A model generated the notes under the pieces. It saw only the letters and a list, made by a program, of their open reading frames with translations. It was not told the origin of the DNA and searched no databases. Shown piece by piece: positions 1-5,984 of a stretch of 7,214 bases of DNA (position 1 is its first letter; each line of letters starts with the position of its first letter). This DNA comes from Candidatus Nanohalarchaeota archaeon (lineage in GTDB: Archaea; EX4484-52; B79-G9). Both the position numbers and the translations under genes were made by a program. The DNA lies in NCBI GenBank assembly GCA_003660865.1, contig QMVA01000070.1, positions 1 through 7,214 of the forward strand, given 5' to 3'.

Positions 1-115
1 ACTTGTTTTTGACATCTTGTAAACATTTTCATATAATTTACATGAAATATAAGAGCAGATTTACATTTATTGTATTCGTTTCTGGACAAAAAAATAATTT
101 AAGCTTAACCGGGAA

Positions 116-439
116 TTGCTGATGATAACTAAAACTGAAATAATCAGAACTATGAAAACCTCAAGAGAAGTTTCAAGGATTCTGAAAAATTATGGTTGTA
201 CATACGGGGATAATGGAACAACATCCATATATCATCTGGGAGCAACAAAAGACAAACTTGAGGAATATTATGATACAAATGACAACGCTCAAATTAGAGG
301 AGCTATTATAGTTATTCGTAGAATGCATATCCCTTATGCGTGTCTCTTACAACAAGATTATATCCAAAAGTATCGAGTGGGTGATAAGTTGCATATAAAA
401 CATCATGTCAGAATTAAAGGAAAAATAAATAACGAATAA
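116..439 (+). CDS. Unrecognised small protein, possibly the 5' part of a broken gene
   Basis: I do not recognise this protein. The open frame begins at a TTG, but the ATG two codons later (position 122) is the more likely start and gives 105 aa. GGGA at 111-114 is only a weak ribosome-binding match. The product is mixed polar and hydrophobic, with no signal peptide, no clear membrane helix and no metal motif. It is rich in Tyr, Ile and Lys, as expected in AT-rich DNA. The frame stops at 437-439. The neighbouring frame is open across that stop and continues with protein-like sequence, so this may be only the N-terminal part of a longer, frameshifted gene. It lies in an AT-rich accessory stretch with no connection to the conserved operon. 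Expression is uncertain. Confidence 0.45.
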   Translation: MLMITKTEIIRTMKTSREVSRILKNYGCTYGDNGTTSIYHLGATKDKLEEYYDTNDNAQIRGAIIVIRRMHIPYACLLQQDYIQKYRVGDKLHIKHHVRIKGKINNE

Positions 440-674
440 CTATAAATCAATAATTAAAGAAGAAAAACTAGGAGAAAGAATACTGAGTAATGCAAATGAA
501 CTAAATATAAAAATAAGATCACCGGCGCTTTATACAATGGCTGATGTGAATGAATGGACAGATTAATTATCATATGAATATGGACTTAATTCATACATAG
601 GACGTTATTCATTTGTACCAACGAAAGATATGATTATCACAGATACAACCACATTTCCAATAATGCCATTATAA
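429..674 (+). pseudogene. Degenerate coding remnant, probable continuation of the ORF at 122-439
   Basis: The frame that includes 429-431 has no start near its beginning. It reads as plausible protein for 45 codons, meets one TAA at 564-566, then stays open for another 35 codons to a TAA at 672-674. The translated sequence looks natural on both sides of the internal stop, for example KLGERILSNANELNIKIRSP before it and YGLNSYIGRYSFVPTK after it. It overlaps the end of the preceding ORF in a different frame. The simplest reading is one gene of about 180 codons broken by a frameshift near 430 and a nonsense mutation at 564. Two independent short genes, or a stop introduced by assembly error, cannot be excluded. 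I recognise no family. Confidence 0.4.
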
Positions 675-691
675 ATGAATAATAATAATCC

Positions 692-756
692 CACTAAAAA
701 ATACCATCAACCATCTTGCGTGCATCAAACTCCTCAAGATCACCATGCTCCTGCCC
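692..756 (-). pseudogene. Fragment duplicating the 3' end of ftsY
   Basis: These 65 nt match 1219-1283, the last codons and stop of ftsY, at 60 of 65 positions with no gap and a constant offset of 527. All five differences are transitions (703, 721, 738, 744, 747); two are silent and three change an amino acid. The minus-strand frame keeps the FtsY C-terminal pattern, with residues EEFDARKMVDGIF and a TAG at 694-696 identical to the real gene. Upstream of the Gly-Gln of the G5 region the similarity ends abruptly. The same frame then runs back to an in-frame ATG nearby, giving a 26-codon mini-ORF with no evident ribosome-binding site. It is either the displaced end of an older ftsY copy or a relic of recombination with a related strain. 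Confidence 0.8.
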
Positions 757-925
757 GCACCGGCGCCCCACAATCATAGAGATGTTATTCAAAGAGATTG
801 AAAAGCGCTTCAAAAGGACATGAACATATTATTTCATTATACAATACTTCTTACAGAATAATCAAGATAAAGTCTCATTCGATGGACAGATTGTGTTCTG
901 TAGCCACATTATAGAAGTAACATAA
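757..925. other. Stretch with no supportable gene between the ftsY fragment and the 72-aa gene
   Basis: I see no coding region here beyond a 13-codon ATG ORF on the plus strand (782-823), which has no ribosome-binding site. The first bases are GC-rich (CACCGGCGCCCC, 759-770), unlike the AT-rich surroundings. This marks the point where similarity to ftsY stops, and may be a junction. Confidence 0.4.
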
Positions 926-941
926 CCGAAATATATATAAA
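925..941 (+). promoter_or_regulatory. BRE/TATA promoter of the 72-aa gene
   Basis: ACCGAAATATATATAAAC matches the archaeal arrangement of a purine-rich BRE immediately upstream of an A/T TATA element. Archaeal initiation about 25 nt downstream would give a transcript starting near 960 with a leader of about 25 nt before the ATG at 987, enough room for the GAGGT ribosome-binding site at 975-979. Confidence 0.6.
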
Positions 942-986
942 CTAATACTACTACTAATAATTAATAAATTACATGAGGTAATAATA

Positions 987-1205
987 ATGAATAATAAAAA
1001 TATTGATATTTTCGATTGGCTTCCGATATCAGTGGGAACTTTAACTGCTCTGAGTGGACTTGCATATGGGGATCCTGCAACTGTCTTTTCAGGAAGTATA
1101 TGTGCTCTTGCCGGCACAGGATACCTCTATAATTTATACAGTTTACCTTATAATGAAAGTGATAAATTATCCGATTTTTACCTAAAAGAAAGAGCAATTT
1201 CTTGA
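987..1205 (+). CDS. Small two-helix membrane protein, unknown function (72 aa)
   Basis: I recognise no family. The start is well supported: GAGGT at 975-979 sits 7 nt before the ATG, and a strong BRE/TATA element lies about 50 nt upstream. The product has a short polar N-terminus with Asp and Lys. Two hydrophobic, Gly/Ala/Ser-rich segments follow at roughly residues 11-28 and 31-51, separated by a Gly-Asp-Pro turn. The C-terminal tail of about 20 residues is charged. This predicts a membrane hairpin with both ends on the same side. The gene converges on ftsY, with only 15 nt between the two stops. It lies between the real ftsY 3' end and the degenerate ftsY copy, so it may have arrived with whatever created that duplication. 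Small hairpins of this kind occur among toxins, holin-like proteins and accessory subunits; nothing here decides between them. Confidence 0.65.
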   Translation: MNNKNIDIFDWLPISVGTLTALSGLAYGDPATVFSGSICALAGTGYLYNLYSLPYNESDKLSDFYLKERAIS

Positions 1206-1220
1206 AAGTAACAAGCATCA

Positions 1221-2357
1221 CTAAAAAATGCCATCAACCATCTTGCGCGCATCAAACTCCTCAAAATCACTATACTCCTGCCCAGTACAGATAAAACATA
1301 TCGGCTTTCTCAAAGTATAGCACAAAGAAAGCGCACTACCACCCTTATCATCAACATCGACCTTAGTCAGGACCACACCGTCAAGCCCGACCTCATCAAA
1401 AACTTTTGCCTGCTCAACAACATCATTTCCTGCAATTGACTCAATGACAAGAAACTTCAGATCAGGTTTATTAACCCTTACAATCTTCTTCAGTTCTTCT
1501 ACAAGATTGCGATCCGTATGCACACGTCCCGCAGTATCAGCAAGAACAACATTGATGCCTCTTGAATTCGCATGCTTCACAGCATCAAATATTATCGCAG
1601 CAGGATCAGTACCATACTTCTGCTTAATCACCTTGATACTAAGCTTATTGCCATGAAACTCAAGCTGCTCAATCGCAGCTGCCCGGAAACTGTCAGCAGC
1701 AGCAAAAACACAGGTATGCCCCTTATCCAGAAGATACTTGCCCGTCTTTGCCATAGTAGTGGTCTTACCGCTCCCATTGAACCCAAGAAAAAGTATCAAC
1801 AAAGCCCTTCCTTCACTCCTGGCAGAATCAATCGCAGAATCAATGTCAACCTTCTTCTGGTCAAGAATCTCAAGGATAGTACTCTTCATAACATCCTTAA
1901 TGATCTTCTCAGCCTGTGACTTGCGCACCGACTGATCCGCAAGTTTCTCCTTAATATCATCAACAATTTTTTGGGAAACATCTTGGGCCACATTATTCTC
2001 AAGAAGCACAAGCTCAAGATCCCACAAGACATCATCTAAAAACTCAGGTGACAAGGTCTTAGACATAATCGGTTTCGTAAACTTAGACAAAAACCCTTCC
2101 TTCTTCACTTCTTCGCGCTTTTCTTCTTCTTTGAGAGTTTCGACTCCGCGATCTCTTTTACCTTCTTCACTGCGTAATTCATCACAAGAACTCTCGCGCC
2201 CCAATTCAACATCCTTCGGGGTATGCTCTTCTTCGTTTTCTTCCTGAAAAACATCCTCAACCGCCTCCGACTCATTAACAGGTTTTGTCTCTTCCTCAAT
2301 CTTGCCTGATAATTTATCCACTGCATCTTTTATCTTTTTCTTGAATAACCCAAACAT
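1221..2357 (-). CDS. ftsY: Signal recognition particle receptor FtsY
   Basis: This is the SRP receptor GTPase. It pairs with SRP54 at the membrane and hands translating ribosomes to the Sec channel. Numbering from the first of two adjacent ATGs, a charged, acidic linker of about 90 residues precedes the N domain (about 95-180) and the G domain. GTPase motifs are intact: G1 GFNGSGKT (193-200), G2 DSFRAAA (223-229), G3 DTAGR (275-279), G4 TKVD (332-335) and a G5 TGQ (359-361). The C-terminal EFDARKMVDGIF is the usual FtsY ending. I prefer the second ATG (2355-2357; 378 aa), because the GGGGAT at 2363-2368 is only 1 nt from the first ATG but 4 nt from the second. It is the last gene of the operon, 27 nt after prefoldin alpha. 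No SRP54 gene follows. The long acidic N-terminus may mediate membrane association, as in other FtsY proteins. Confidence 0.96.
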   Translation of the reverse strand: MFGLFKKKIKDAVDKLSGKIEEETKPVNESEAVEDVFQEENEEEHTPKDVELGRESSCDELRSEEGKRDRGVETLKEEEKREEVKKEGFLSKFTKPIMSKTLSPEFLDDVLWDLELVLLENNVAQDVSQKIVDDIKEKLADQSVRKSQAEKIIKDVMKSTILEILDQKKVDIDSAIDSARSEGRALLILFLGFNGSGKTTTMAKTGKYLLDKGHTCVFAAADSFRAAAIEQLEFHGNKLSIKVIKQKYGTDPAAIIFDAVKHANSRGINVVLADTAGRVHTDRNLVEELKKIVRVNKPDLKFLVIESIAGNDVVEQAKVFDEVGLDGVVLTKVDVDDKGGSALSLCYTLRKPICFICTGQEYSDFEEFDARKMVDGIF

Positions 2358-2384
2358 CATAATCCCCGAACCAGAATCAGAATA

Positions 2385-2804
2385 TTACTTTTTTGCCATA
2401 CCAGCTTCCATCTCAATGTAGATGTTCTGAGCCTGCATCTCAATTTTCTGCATCTCAGAATCAAGTTTAGCCACACTCTCCTCTGCTGACTTTATCTGCT
2501 CTTCTATATGCTTTTTTGCACTTGCGGCGTCCTTTGTGACAGCAACGTCAGCGCCAACTGAGGTGACAACATTCTTAGCATCAGTGATAGTGCCCCTGAT
2601 AAACGTGCCGCCGCCGATAGGAATAATCATCTCCTCGCCATCTTTAGTATCCCTTATCCCATCAATCGTTGCCTTCGCGCTCATCATTTCCTGTACAGCC
2701 ATCACAATTTGCGACTTCTGCTGCTGATATTGCTGCAGTTGCGATTTAAAGGTCTCAAGTTCCCTCATTTTTCCCTGCATATTTTTATCTATTGCTGGTA
2801 CCAT
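2385..2804 (-). CDS. pfdA: Prefoldin subunit alpha
   Basis: This is the alpha subunit of the hexameric prefoldin chaperone, which captures unfolded proteins and passes them to the thermosome. The 139 aa match the family's usual length and layout: an N-terminal coiled-coil helix (about 5-50) rich in Gln, Lys and Glu; a beta-hairpin core (about 58-92) with the typical IPIGGGTFIRG and a following VGADVAVTKD strand; and a C-terminal coiled coil (about 93-135). The start is firm: GGAGG lies 7 nt upstream of the ATG, inside the last codons of the aIF6 gene, whose stop is 2 nt before this start. That arrangement suggests translational coupling. In many archaea an eL20/LX gene lies between aIF6 and prefoldin alpha; there is no room for one here. 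Confidence 0.95.
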   Translation of the reverse strand: MVPAIDKNMQGKMRELETFKSQLQQYQQQKSQIVMAVQEMMSAKATIDGIRDTKDGEEMIIPIGGGTFIRGTITDAKNVVTSVGADVAVTKDAASAKKHIEEQIKSAEESVAKLDSEMQKIEMQAQNIYIEMEAGMAKK

Positions 2805-2806
2805 AA

Positions 2807-3475
2807 TTATTCCTCCAAAAATCCTAGTGCTTCCTCAATTCTTGCAATTTCAGGACCCGTAGTCAGTTTTCCAATCAGCGCGCCAGATGAATTCGCAAGT
2901 ATGCCGCTTTTTGGATATGTTCCGCCGAAGTTTACAGTACCTATATCACCAGTAACCTTTAAATTCTTTTTAAGGAACTCAAACTCGCCTTCTTCACCGT
3001 TTATTGTCAAGAGGAATCCCCTGTTCGTCGTAATGCATAATGAGCCAATGATCTCAAGGTCAAGTACTGTTCCTGTAACTACAGGGACCTTAAGGCATTT
3101 GCTGATAGAATCACTGTATTTTTCAAGAGCAGGGCTTATTATCGCTGCATTATCATTGCACAATATAAGATTCCCGAGGCAGGTCTCGTTTATATCTAGT
3201 TTCAGTATATTTATGTTCTTACTGATTTTTTTTATCCCTTCGCGTATGCGCTTTTCCTCGCGTTCAGTTATTATCCGCGGGATTATGATGCCATGCGAAT
3301 TAGCAGAAATAAATATGCCGCAAAGTTCAGTTTGCGCTACAGTAGAATTAATCACATCCACATTAAGACCCGATGTGTCCATATTATTGTCGGGGAGTAT
3401 TGCGAACCTGTCTGTAATCACTCCATAGAGCCCGACATTGGGATCCCCGTGGAAATCCGCTTTTGAAACTTTCAT
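2807..3475 (-). CDS. eif6: Translation initiation factor 6 (aIF6), ribosome anti-association factor
   Basis: aIF6 binds the large ribosomal subunit and prevents premature joining with the small subunit. The 222 aa agree with the family's length and its repeated pentein (five-bladed) fold. Recognisable segments include FHGDPNVGLYG (8-18), FISANSHGIIIP (55-66), LGNLILCNDNAAIISP (100-115), IGSLCITTNRGFLL (143-156), the GTVNFGG turn (179-185), and the C-terminal TTGPEIARIEEAL (205-217), which is highly typical. The ATG at 3473-3475 follows the eL31 stop by 10 nt; the upstream GTGAAATGAG gives a moderate anti-SD match. It shares the eL39-eL31-aIF6 order common in archaea, so its synthesis is likely tied to large-subunit proteins. 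Nothing is missing or unusual in the sequence. Confidence 0.96.
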   Translation of the reverse strand: MKVSKADFHGDPNVGLYGVITDRFAILPDNNMDTSGLNVDVINSTVAQTELCGIFISANSHGIIIPRIITEREEKRIREGIKKISKNINILKLDINETCLGNLILCNDNAAIISPALEKYSDSISKCLKVPVVTGTVLDLEIIGSLCITTNRGFLLTINGEEGEFEFLKKNLKVTGDIGTVNFGGTYPKSGILANSSGALIGKLTTGPEIARIEEALGFLEE

Positions 3476-3485
3476 CTCATTTCAC

Positions 3486-4013
3486 TCAATGCAGTTTTGC
3501 CTTTGATGGCAGTTTTTCTGATGGGTCTTGTTTTTCTTCGGTATCTTTAGCTTTTTTCCTGAATGTCGGCTTCGCTTCTTTCTTTTCAGGAGTTTCTTTT
3601 TTAGACAGTGGCTTTGATTCAGTCTCTTTCTTTGCCTGTTCTTTGCCTTCTTCTTTCTTCTCTACCTGTTCCTTGCTCTCTTTTGCCTCTTTCTTCTTTT
3701 CAGGTGTCTCTTTTTTCTTTTCTTCCTTCTTTTCAAGTTCCAGCTTGGTGCCCTGAAGTTCTACCCATACGACATCTTCATGGGGTATTACCTGTACTTT
3801 GAGTTTGCGCGGTGGGTTTTTTATACCGTATTTCCATATCTCGTGGTTGAGCACTGTACCAACCTTCACTTTCTCTGTTTTCATATGCCTCTTAACAAAC
3901 TCACGAATCACATACATACACTTCTTTGCCCGTTTCTTGCAGGGACCTTTCCATGCATCCCTCAAAGGAATAGTATAAACTTTTTCATTATCTTTGTCTT
4001 TACCTTTAGCCAT
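3486..4013 (-). CDS. rpl31e: Large-subunit ribosomal protein eL31 with a long charged tail
   Basis: The N-terminal part is a clear eL31: YTIPLRDAWKGPCKKRAKK, then IREFVKRHMK, LNHEIWKYGIKNPPRKLKV and VVWVELQ, together about 80 residues. eL31 sits near the peptide exit tunnel of the large subunit. Numbering from the first of three in-frame ATGs, the core is 14-92. A Lys/Glu-rich tail from about 94 to 178 follows, with KKETPEKK occurring twice (103-110 and 141-148). This roughly doubles the usual length. I prefer the third ATG (4011-4013; 175 aa): GTGAT lies 4 nt before it, and MAKGK is a typical ribosomal N-terminus. Starting at 4022 would add three residues. The eL39 stop is 16 nt upstream. 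The tail is low complexity and probably disordered; it is in frame with the core and ends 10 nt before aIF6, so it is not an obvious assembly artefact. Confidence 0.93.
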   Translation of the reverse strand: MAKGKDKDNEKVYTIPLRDAWKGPCKKRAKKCMYVIREFVKRHMKTEKVKVGTVLNHEIWKYGIKNPPRKLKVQVIPHEDVVWVELQGTKLELEKKEEKKKETPEKKKEAKESKEQVEKKEEGKEQAKKETESKPLSKKETPEKKEAKPTFRKKAKDTEEKQDPSEKLPSKAKLH

Positions 4014-4029
4014 AATCATCACTTATCAT

Positions 4030-4215
4030 TTATATCTGTAAACTGCTGCGCTTTCGCCAGTGCCTGCTTGCAAAGCGCTTGATTGATCTGTATCTTGCTT
4101 TGCCCATGCCGTACTTCTTTATGTCTGCCCATCTGGGGGATGATGTTGCGGTCTTTTTAGCTTTTATCAACTTCATTTTTCTTCCAAGTGTTTTTTTTGA
4201 GGATATCTTTATCAC
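4030..4215 (-). CDS. rpl39e: Large-subunit ribosomal protein eL39
   Basis: This is a small, very basic ribosomal protein that lines the exit tunnel. The pattern LGRKMKLIKAKK, then P-R-W, then the terminal RHWRKRSSLQI matches eL39. The usual protein is about 50 residues. This one is 61 from the GTG at 4213-4215 and appears to carry about seven extra residues around GMGKARYRS. The start is unclear. The GTG has no ribosome-binding site, whereas GGTGAT overlaps that GTG and lies 4 nt before an ATA codon that would give the common N-terminus (M)SSKKTLG. A start at ATA would be non-canonical. The gene lies 41 nt after the PDCD5-like gene and 16 nt before the preferred eL31 start, the usual archaeal order. 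Confidence 0.85.
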   Translation of the reverse strand: MIKISSKKTLGRKMKLIKAKKTATSSPRWADIKKYGMGKARYRSIKRFASRHWRKRSSLQI

Positions 4216-4256
4216 CAGTTTAATCAGAATTTACTTTTGAACTTAAAACCTTTATA

Positions 4257-4595
4257 TTACTTGCGGATTATCTGCAGCTCTCTTTTTTTTACAAGCTGGT
4301 CAAGGATTGATTTCAGCTGCTCATCATTTAGCGGTGGCTTTAGCCTGCCTGCCTGAAACAACTGCACGAGATATACCTCTACCTGAAGCGCAAAATCCGG
4401 TTTTATATTCCGTATATTTGATATACGCTCCTGCGCCTCTTTTGATAGTAATGTACTCATAATCTGTTTTATCTGCGCCTGCATCTCCATTAACTGCCGC
4501 TGCTCAGACGTCATCTGTTGCTGGGATTGCGCATCACGGGATGATACAAGATACTCCTGCATCTTCCTTTTCTTGATTTCTTCGATTGAGGTCAT
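4257..4595 (-). CDS. PDCD5/TFAR19-like DNA-binding protein
   Basis: This belongs to the archaeal homologues of programmed cell death protein 5, small helical proteins annotated as DNA-binding and of unsettled function. The 112 aa begin with a long Gln/Met-rich helix (about 4-47). The conserved three-helix core follows: LSKEAQERISNIRNIKP (50-66), FALQVEVYLVQLFQAGRL (68-85), and LNDEQLKSILDQL with the basic KKRELQIIRK ending (89-112). The ATG has GGAG 8 nt upstream. The gene lies 20 nt after eS19 and 41 nt before eL39. Its constant association with ribosomal protein genes in archaea suggests a link to translation, but that is inference from context. Confidence 0.93.
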   Translation of the reverse strand: MTSIEEIKKRKMQEYLVSSRDAQSQQQMTSEQRQLMEMQAQIKQIMSTLLSKEAQERISNIRNIKPDFALQVEVYLVQLFQAGRLKPPLNDEQLKSILDQLVKKRELQIIRK

Positions 4596-4615
4596 TTTAA
4601 GCGCTCCGTGTCAGC

Positions 4616-5029
4616 TTACAGTTTATGTGCTATGTTATCAAGGAACTTCCTGCCTTTTGGGGTTATAACACGACCTGTCTTCTCTTTTTTATCTGTTTTC
4701 ACAAGTCCTGCTTTTTCAAGCTGCATAAGACTCTTTCTTGCGATACTGCCGCTTCCTGTTGCGAACTTTTCTGGTTTGTAGCCCCTGTTCTTGCGTCCCC
4801 CATAAGCTTTCTTGAGCCGCGAAACACCTTGCGGTTCTACATAGATCCTTCGAAGTATTGCTGCGGATCTAACATACCACCAGTCACGCTCTGTTGGCAC
4901 TCTTTCTTTGTGCGCACCGGTTTTTGAGAAACGCGACCATTCCGGAGGGTCTATGTTTTCATCGTTTTTCAGTTCTTTTGCTGTCTCTTCTATTAGCTTG
5001 TTTGGTTCCACATCATACACTGTTGTCAA
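4616..5029 (-). CDS. rps19e: Small-subunit ribosomal protein eS19
   Basis: eS19 is a winged-helix protein of the small subunit head. The 137 aa show the family pattern throughout: PPEWSRFSKTGAHKERVP (28-45), DWWYVRSAAILRRIY (49-63), QGVSRLKKAYGGRKNRG (67-83), a GSGSIARKSLMQLEKAGLV stretch (92-110) and GRVITPKGRKFLD (119-131). The start is TTG (5027-5029), supported by AGGTGAT ending 3 nt before it; no nearby ATG keeps the conserved N-terminus. This makes it the first gene of the seven-gene run ending in ftsY. A TATA element near 5136-5155 would give a leader of about 80 nt. The YhbY gene that often precedes eS19 in archaea is absent. Confidence 0.95.
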   Translation of the reverse strand: MTTVYDVEPNKLIEETAKELKNDENIDPPEWSRFSKTGAHKERVPTERDWWYVRSAAILRRIYVEPQGVSRLKKAYGGRKNRGYKPEKFATGSGSIARKSLMQLEKAGLVKTDKKEKTGRVITPKGRKFLDNIAHKL

Positions 5030-5135
5030 TATATCACCTATAAATAATTTTTATCTTATTCTTTTACTGTTTACAAGAATGAAGCTATTTAACTGCAACT
5101 CTCTTAAGACATCTTTATTAGATTGCAATGATAAC

Positions 5136-5155
5136 TTTATATATTTTTATACGGT
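5136..5155 (-). promoter_or_regulatory. TATA promoter for the eS19-to-ftsY operon
   Basis: On the minus strand the sequence ACCGTATAAAAATATATAAAG is an extended A/T box preceded by ACCG, similar to the BRE/TATA element at 925-941. It lies between the stop of the cysteine-loop membrane protein and the TTG of eS19, where no other strong candidate sits except a weaker TTAAATAG near 5087-5094. A T-run just upstream (read at about 5168-5174 on the minus strand) could end transcription of the preceding gene. Confidence 0.5.
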
Positions 5156-5186
5156 TGTGCTTGCTTACAAAAAAGCAATTTAAGAA

Positions 5187-5507
5187 TTAGCCATAAGCAT
5201 ATTCATCTGTGTTAGATACTTGAGATGGTTCTGCCGAAATTGTCGGTTCTTGTTCTTCCTCTTTTTTGAATGAAAAATAAAGTATTCCTGCTGAGGAGAA
5301 AAGATAGATACCTATCAATGCATAAGAAAACATCTTTCCGGTAGATGAAGAATCGTTTGTGCATGCTTTGCTTTTGCAGTCGTCACCGCATTTTTTGCAT
5401 TGCTCATCTAAATTGTCTAATGTTACGTTTATTATTGACACTATGCCAAATATCACAACACCCATTATGACTACAAGCATAATACCTATTATAGCTTTGC
5501 CATTCAT
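5187..5507 (-). CDS. Two-helix membrane protein with a four-cysteine loop (106 aa), unknown
   Basis: I do not recognise a family. A hydrophobic segment starts almost at the N-terminus (about 5-28: ILE/VAL/GLY-rich, after a single Lys). A polar loop of about 30 residues follows with four cysteines in CKKCGDDCKSKAC (37-49), then a second hydrophobic segment (about 59-80), a Lys-Lys stop and an acidic tail to 106. Lys81/Lys82 suggest the C-terminus is inside, so the cysteine loop would face outside, where two disulfides or a metal could stabilise it. The ATG lacks a ribosome-binding site. A TATATATAG box centred about 28 nt upstream implies a leaderless mRNA. The box overlaps the end of the RNase P gene. 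The gene occupies the place where YhbY is often found in other archaea, but it is not a YhbY. Confidence 0.75.
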   Translation of the reverse strand: MNGKAIIGIMLVVIMGVVIFGIVSIINVTLDNLDEQCKKCGDDCKSKACTNDSSSTGKMFSYALIGIYLFSSAGILYFSFKKEEEQEPTISAEPSQVSNTDEYAYG

Positions 5508-5529
5508 AGTTATATTTTTGTCAGAATTA

Positions 5530-5540
5530 CTATATATAGT
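5530..5540 (-). promoter_or_regulatory. TATA box for leaderless transcription of the cysteine-loop gene
   Basis: CTATATATAGT is centred about 28 nt upstream of the ATG at 5507, so transcription should begin at or within a couple of bases of the start codon. It abuts the stop codon of the upstream RNase P gene. No anti-SD match precedes the ATG. Confidence 0.55.
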
Positions 5541-5908
5541 TACTCTTTTGCCGTTGTGAGCTTATTATAACCATATCTCATTTTTTTGCCGCAGTTTTCA
5601 CATGTTATCAGGATACATTTTCCCTTGCTATCAAGGCGCACTCTAGCGTTTGCACCATACACAAGATATTTTTTGCAGTGCTTACAGAACCTTTTTTTGT
5701 ATTTCTGTGATATCGGCACGTTATATTTCATACTGATTTTTCGCGCAATCTCCACATATCTGTCTGAAAGACTGTGACCACTATGAAATGCTGCCTCTGC
5801 CTGCTCAAACAATATATCGATTCTTTCAGTTGCAATCTGGATCTGGTCAGTAGGCTTCCTGCTGCTTCTTCTTTTTTTGAATTTTGGCTTTTTTTCTGTG
5901 TCTGCCAT
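5540..5908 (-). CDS. rnp4: RNase P protein component 4 (Rpp21/Rpr2)
   Basis: This is a protein subunit of archaeal RNase P, the ribonucleoprotein that removes 5' leaders from pre-tRNAs; it works as a pair with Rpp29. The 122 aa have a basic N-terminus (KKPKFKKRRSSRK, about 6-18), two helices (about 22-62) with the typical RIDILFEQAEAAF and RYVEIARKISMKYNVPI, then a zinc ribbon with Cys75, Cys78, Cys103 and Cys106 (CKHC and CENC). The AxVRL motif between the cysteine pairs also fits. No ribosome-binding site precedes the ATG. A TTTATTAAG box centred 27 nt upstream suggests a leaderless message. It diverges from tRNA-Gly, whose transcript it would help process. Confidence 0.93.
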   Translation of the reverse strand: MADTEKKPKFKKRRSSRKPTDQIQIATERIDILFEQAEAAFHSGHSLSDRYVEIARKISMKYNVPISQKYKKRFCKHCKKYLVYGANARVRLDSKGKCILITCENCGKKMRYGYNKLTTAKE

Positions 5909-5930
5909 AGTATTGTGTAGAAATCAAAAT

Positions 5931-5939
5931 CTTAATAAA
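5931..5939 (-). promoter_or_regulatory. TATA box for leaderless transcription of the RNase P gene
   Basis: TTTATTAAG on the minus strand is centred about 27 nt upstream of the ATG at 5908, the spacing expected if transcription begins at the start codon. The same 77-nt interval must hold the divergent tRNA-Gly promoter; AATTAATAG near 5953-5961 is a candidate for that. Confidence 0.5.
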
Positions 5940-5984
5940 GTTATGTTATAAGAATTAATAGAAGAAGAACAATAATAAAACGAT

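Noticed and set aside
26..48. Inverted repeat TTTCAT...ATGAAA before the first ORF, possible operator
   Set aside because: A 6-bp A/T-rich palindrome is expected by chance in such AT-rich DNA, and the ORF itself is doubtful.
875..1221. Two minus-strand ORFs of 80 and 86 aa across 875-1221
   Set aside because: They lie opposite the 72-aa gene, which has a promoter and ribosome-binding site; neither has either, and their translations look like antisense shadow.
2709..3428. Plus-strand 239-aa ORF
   Set aside because: It is the exact antisense of prefoldin alpha and aIF6, both confidently identified; its Ser/Phe/Ile-rich translation is typical of antisense frames.
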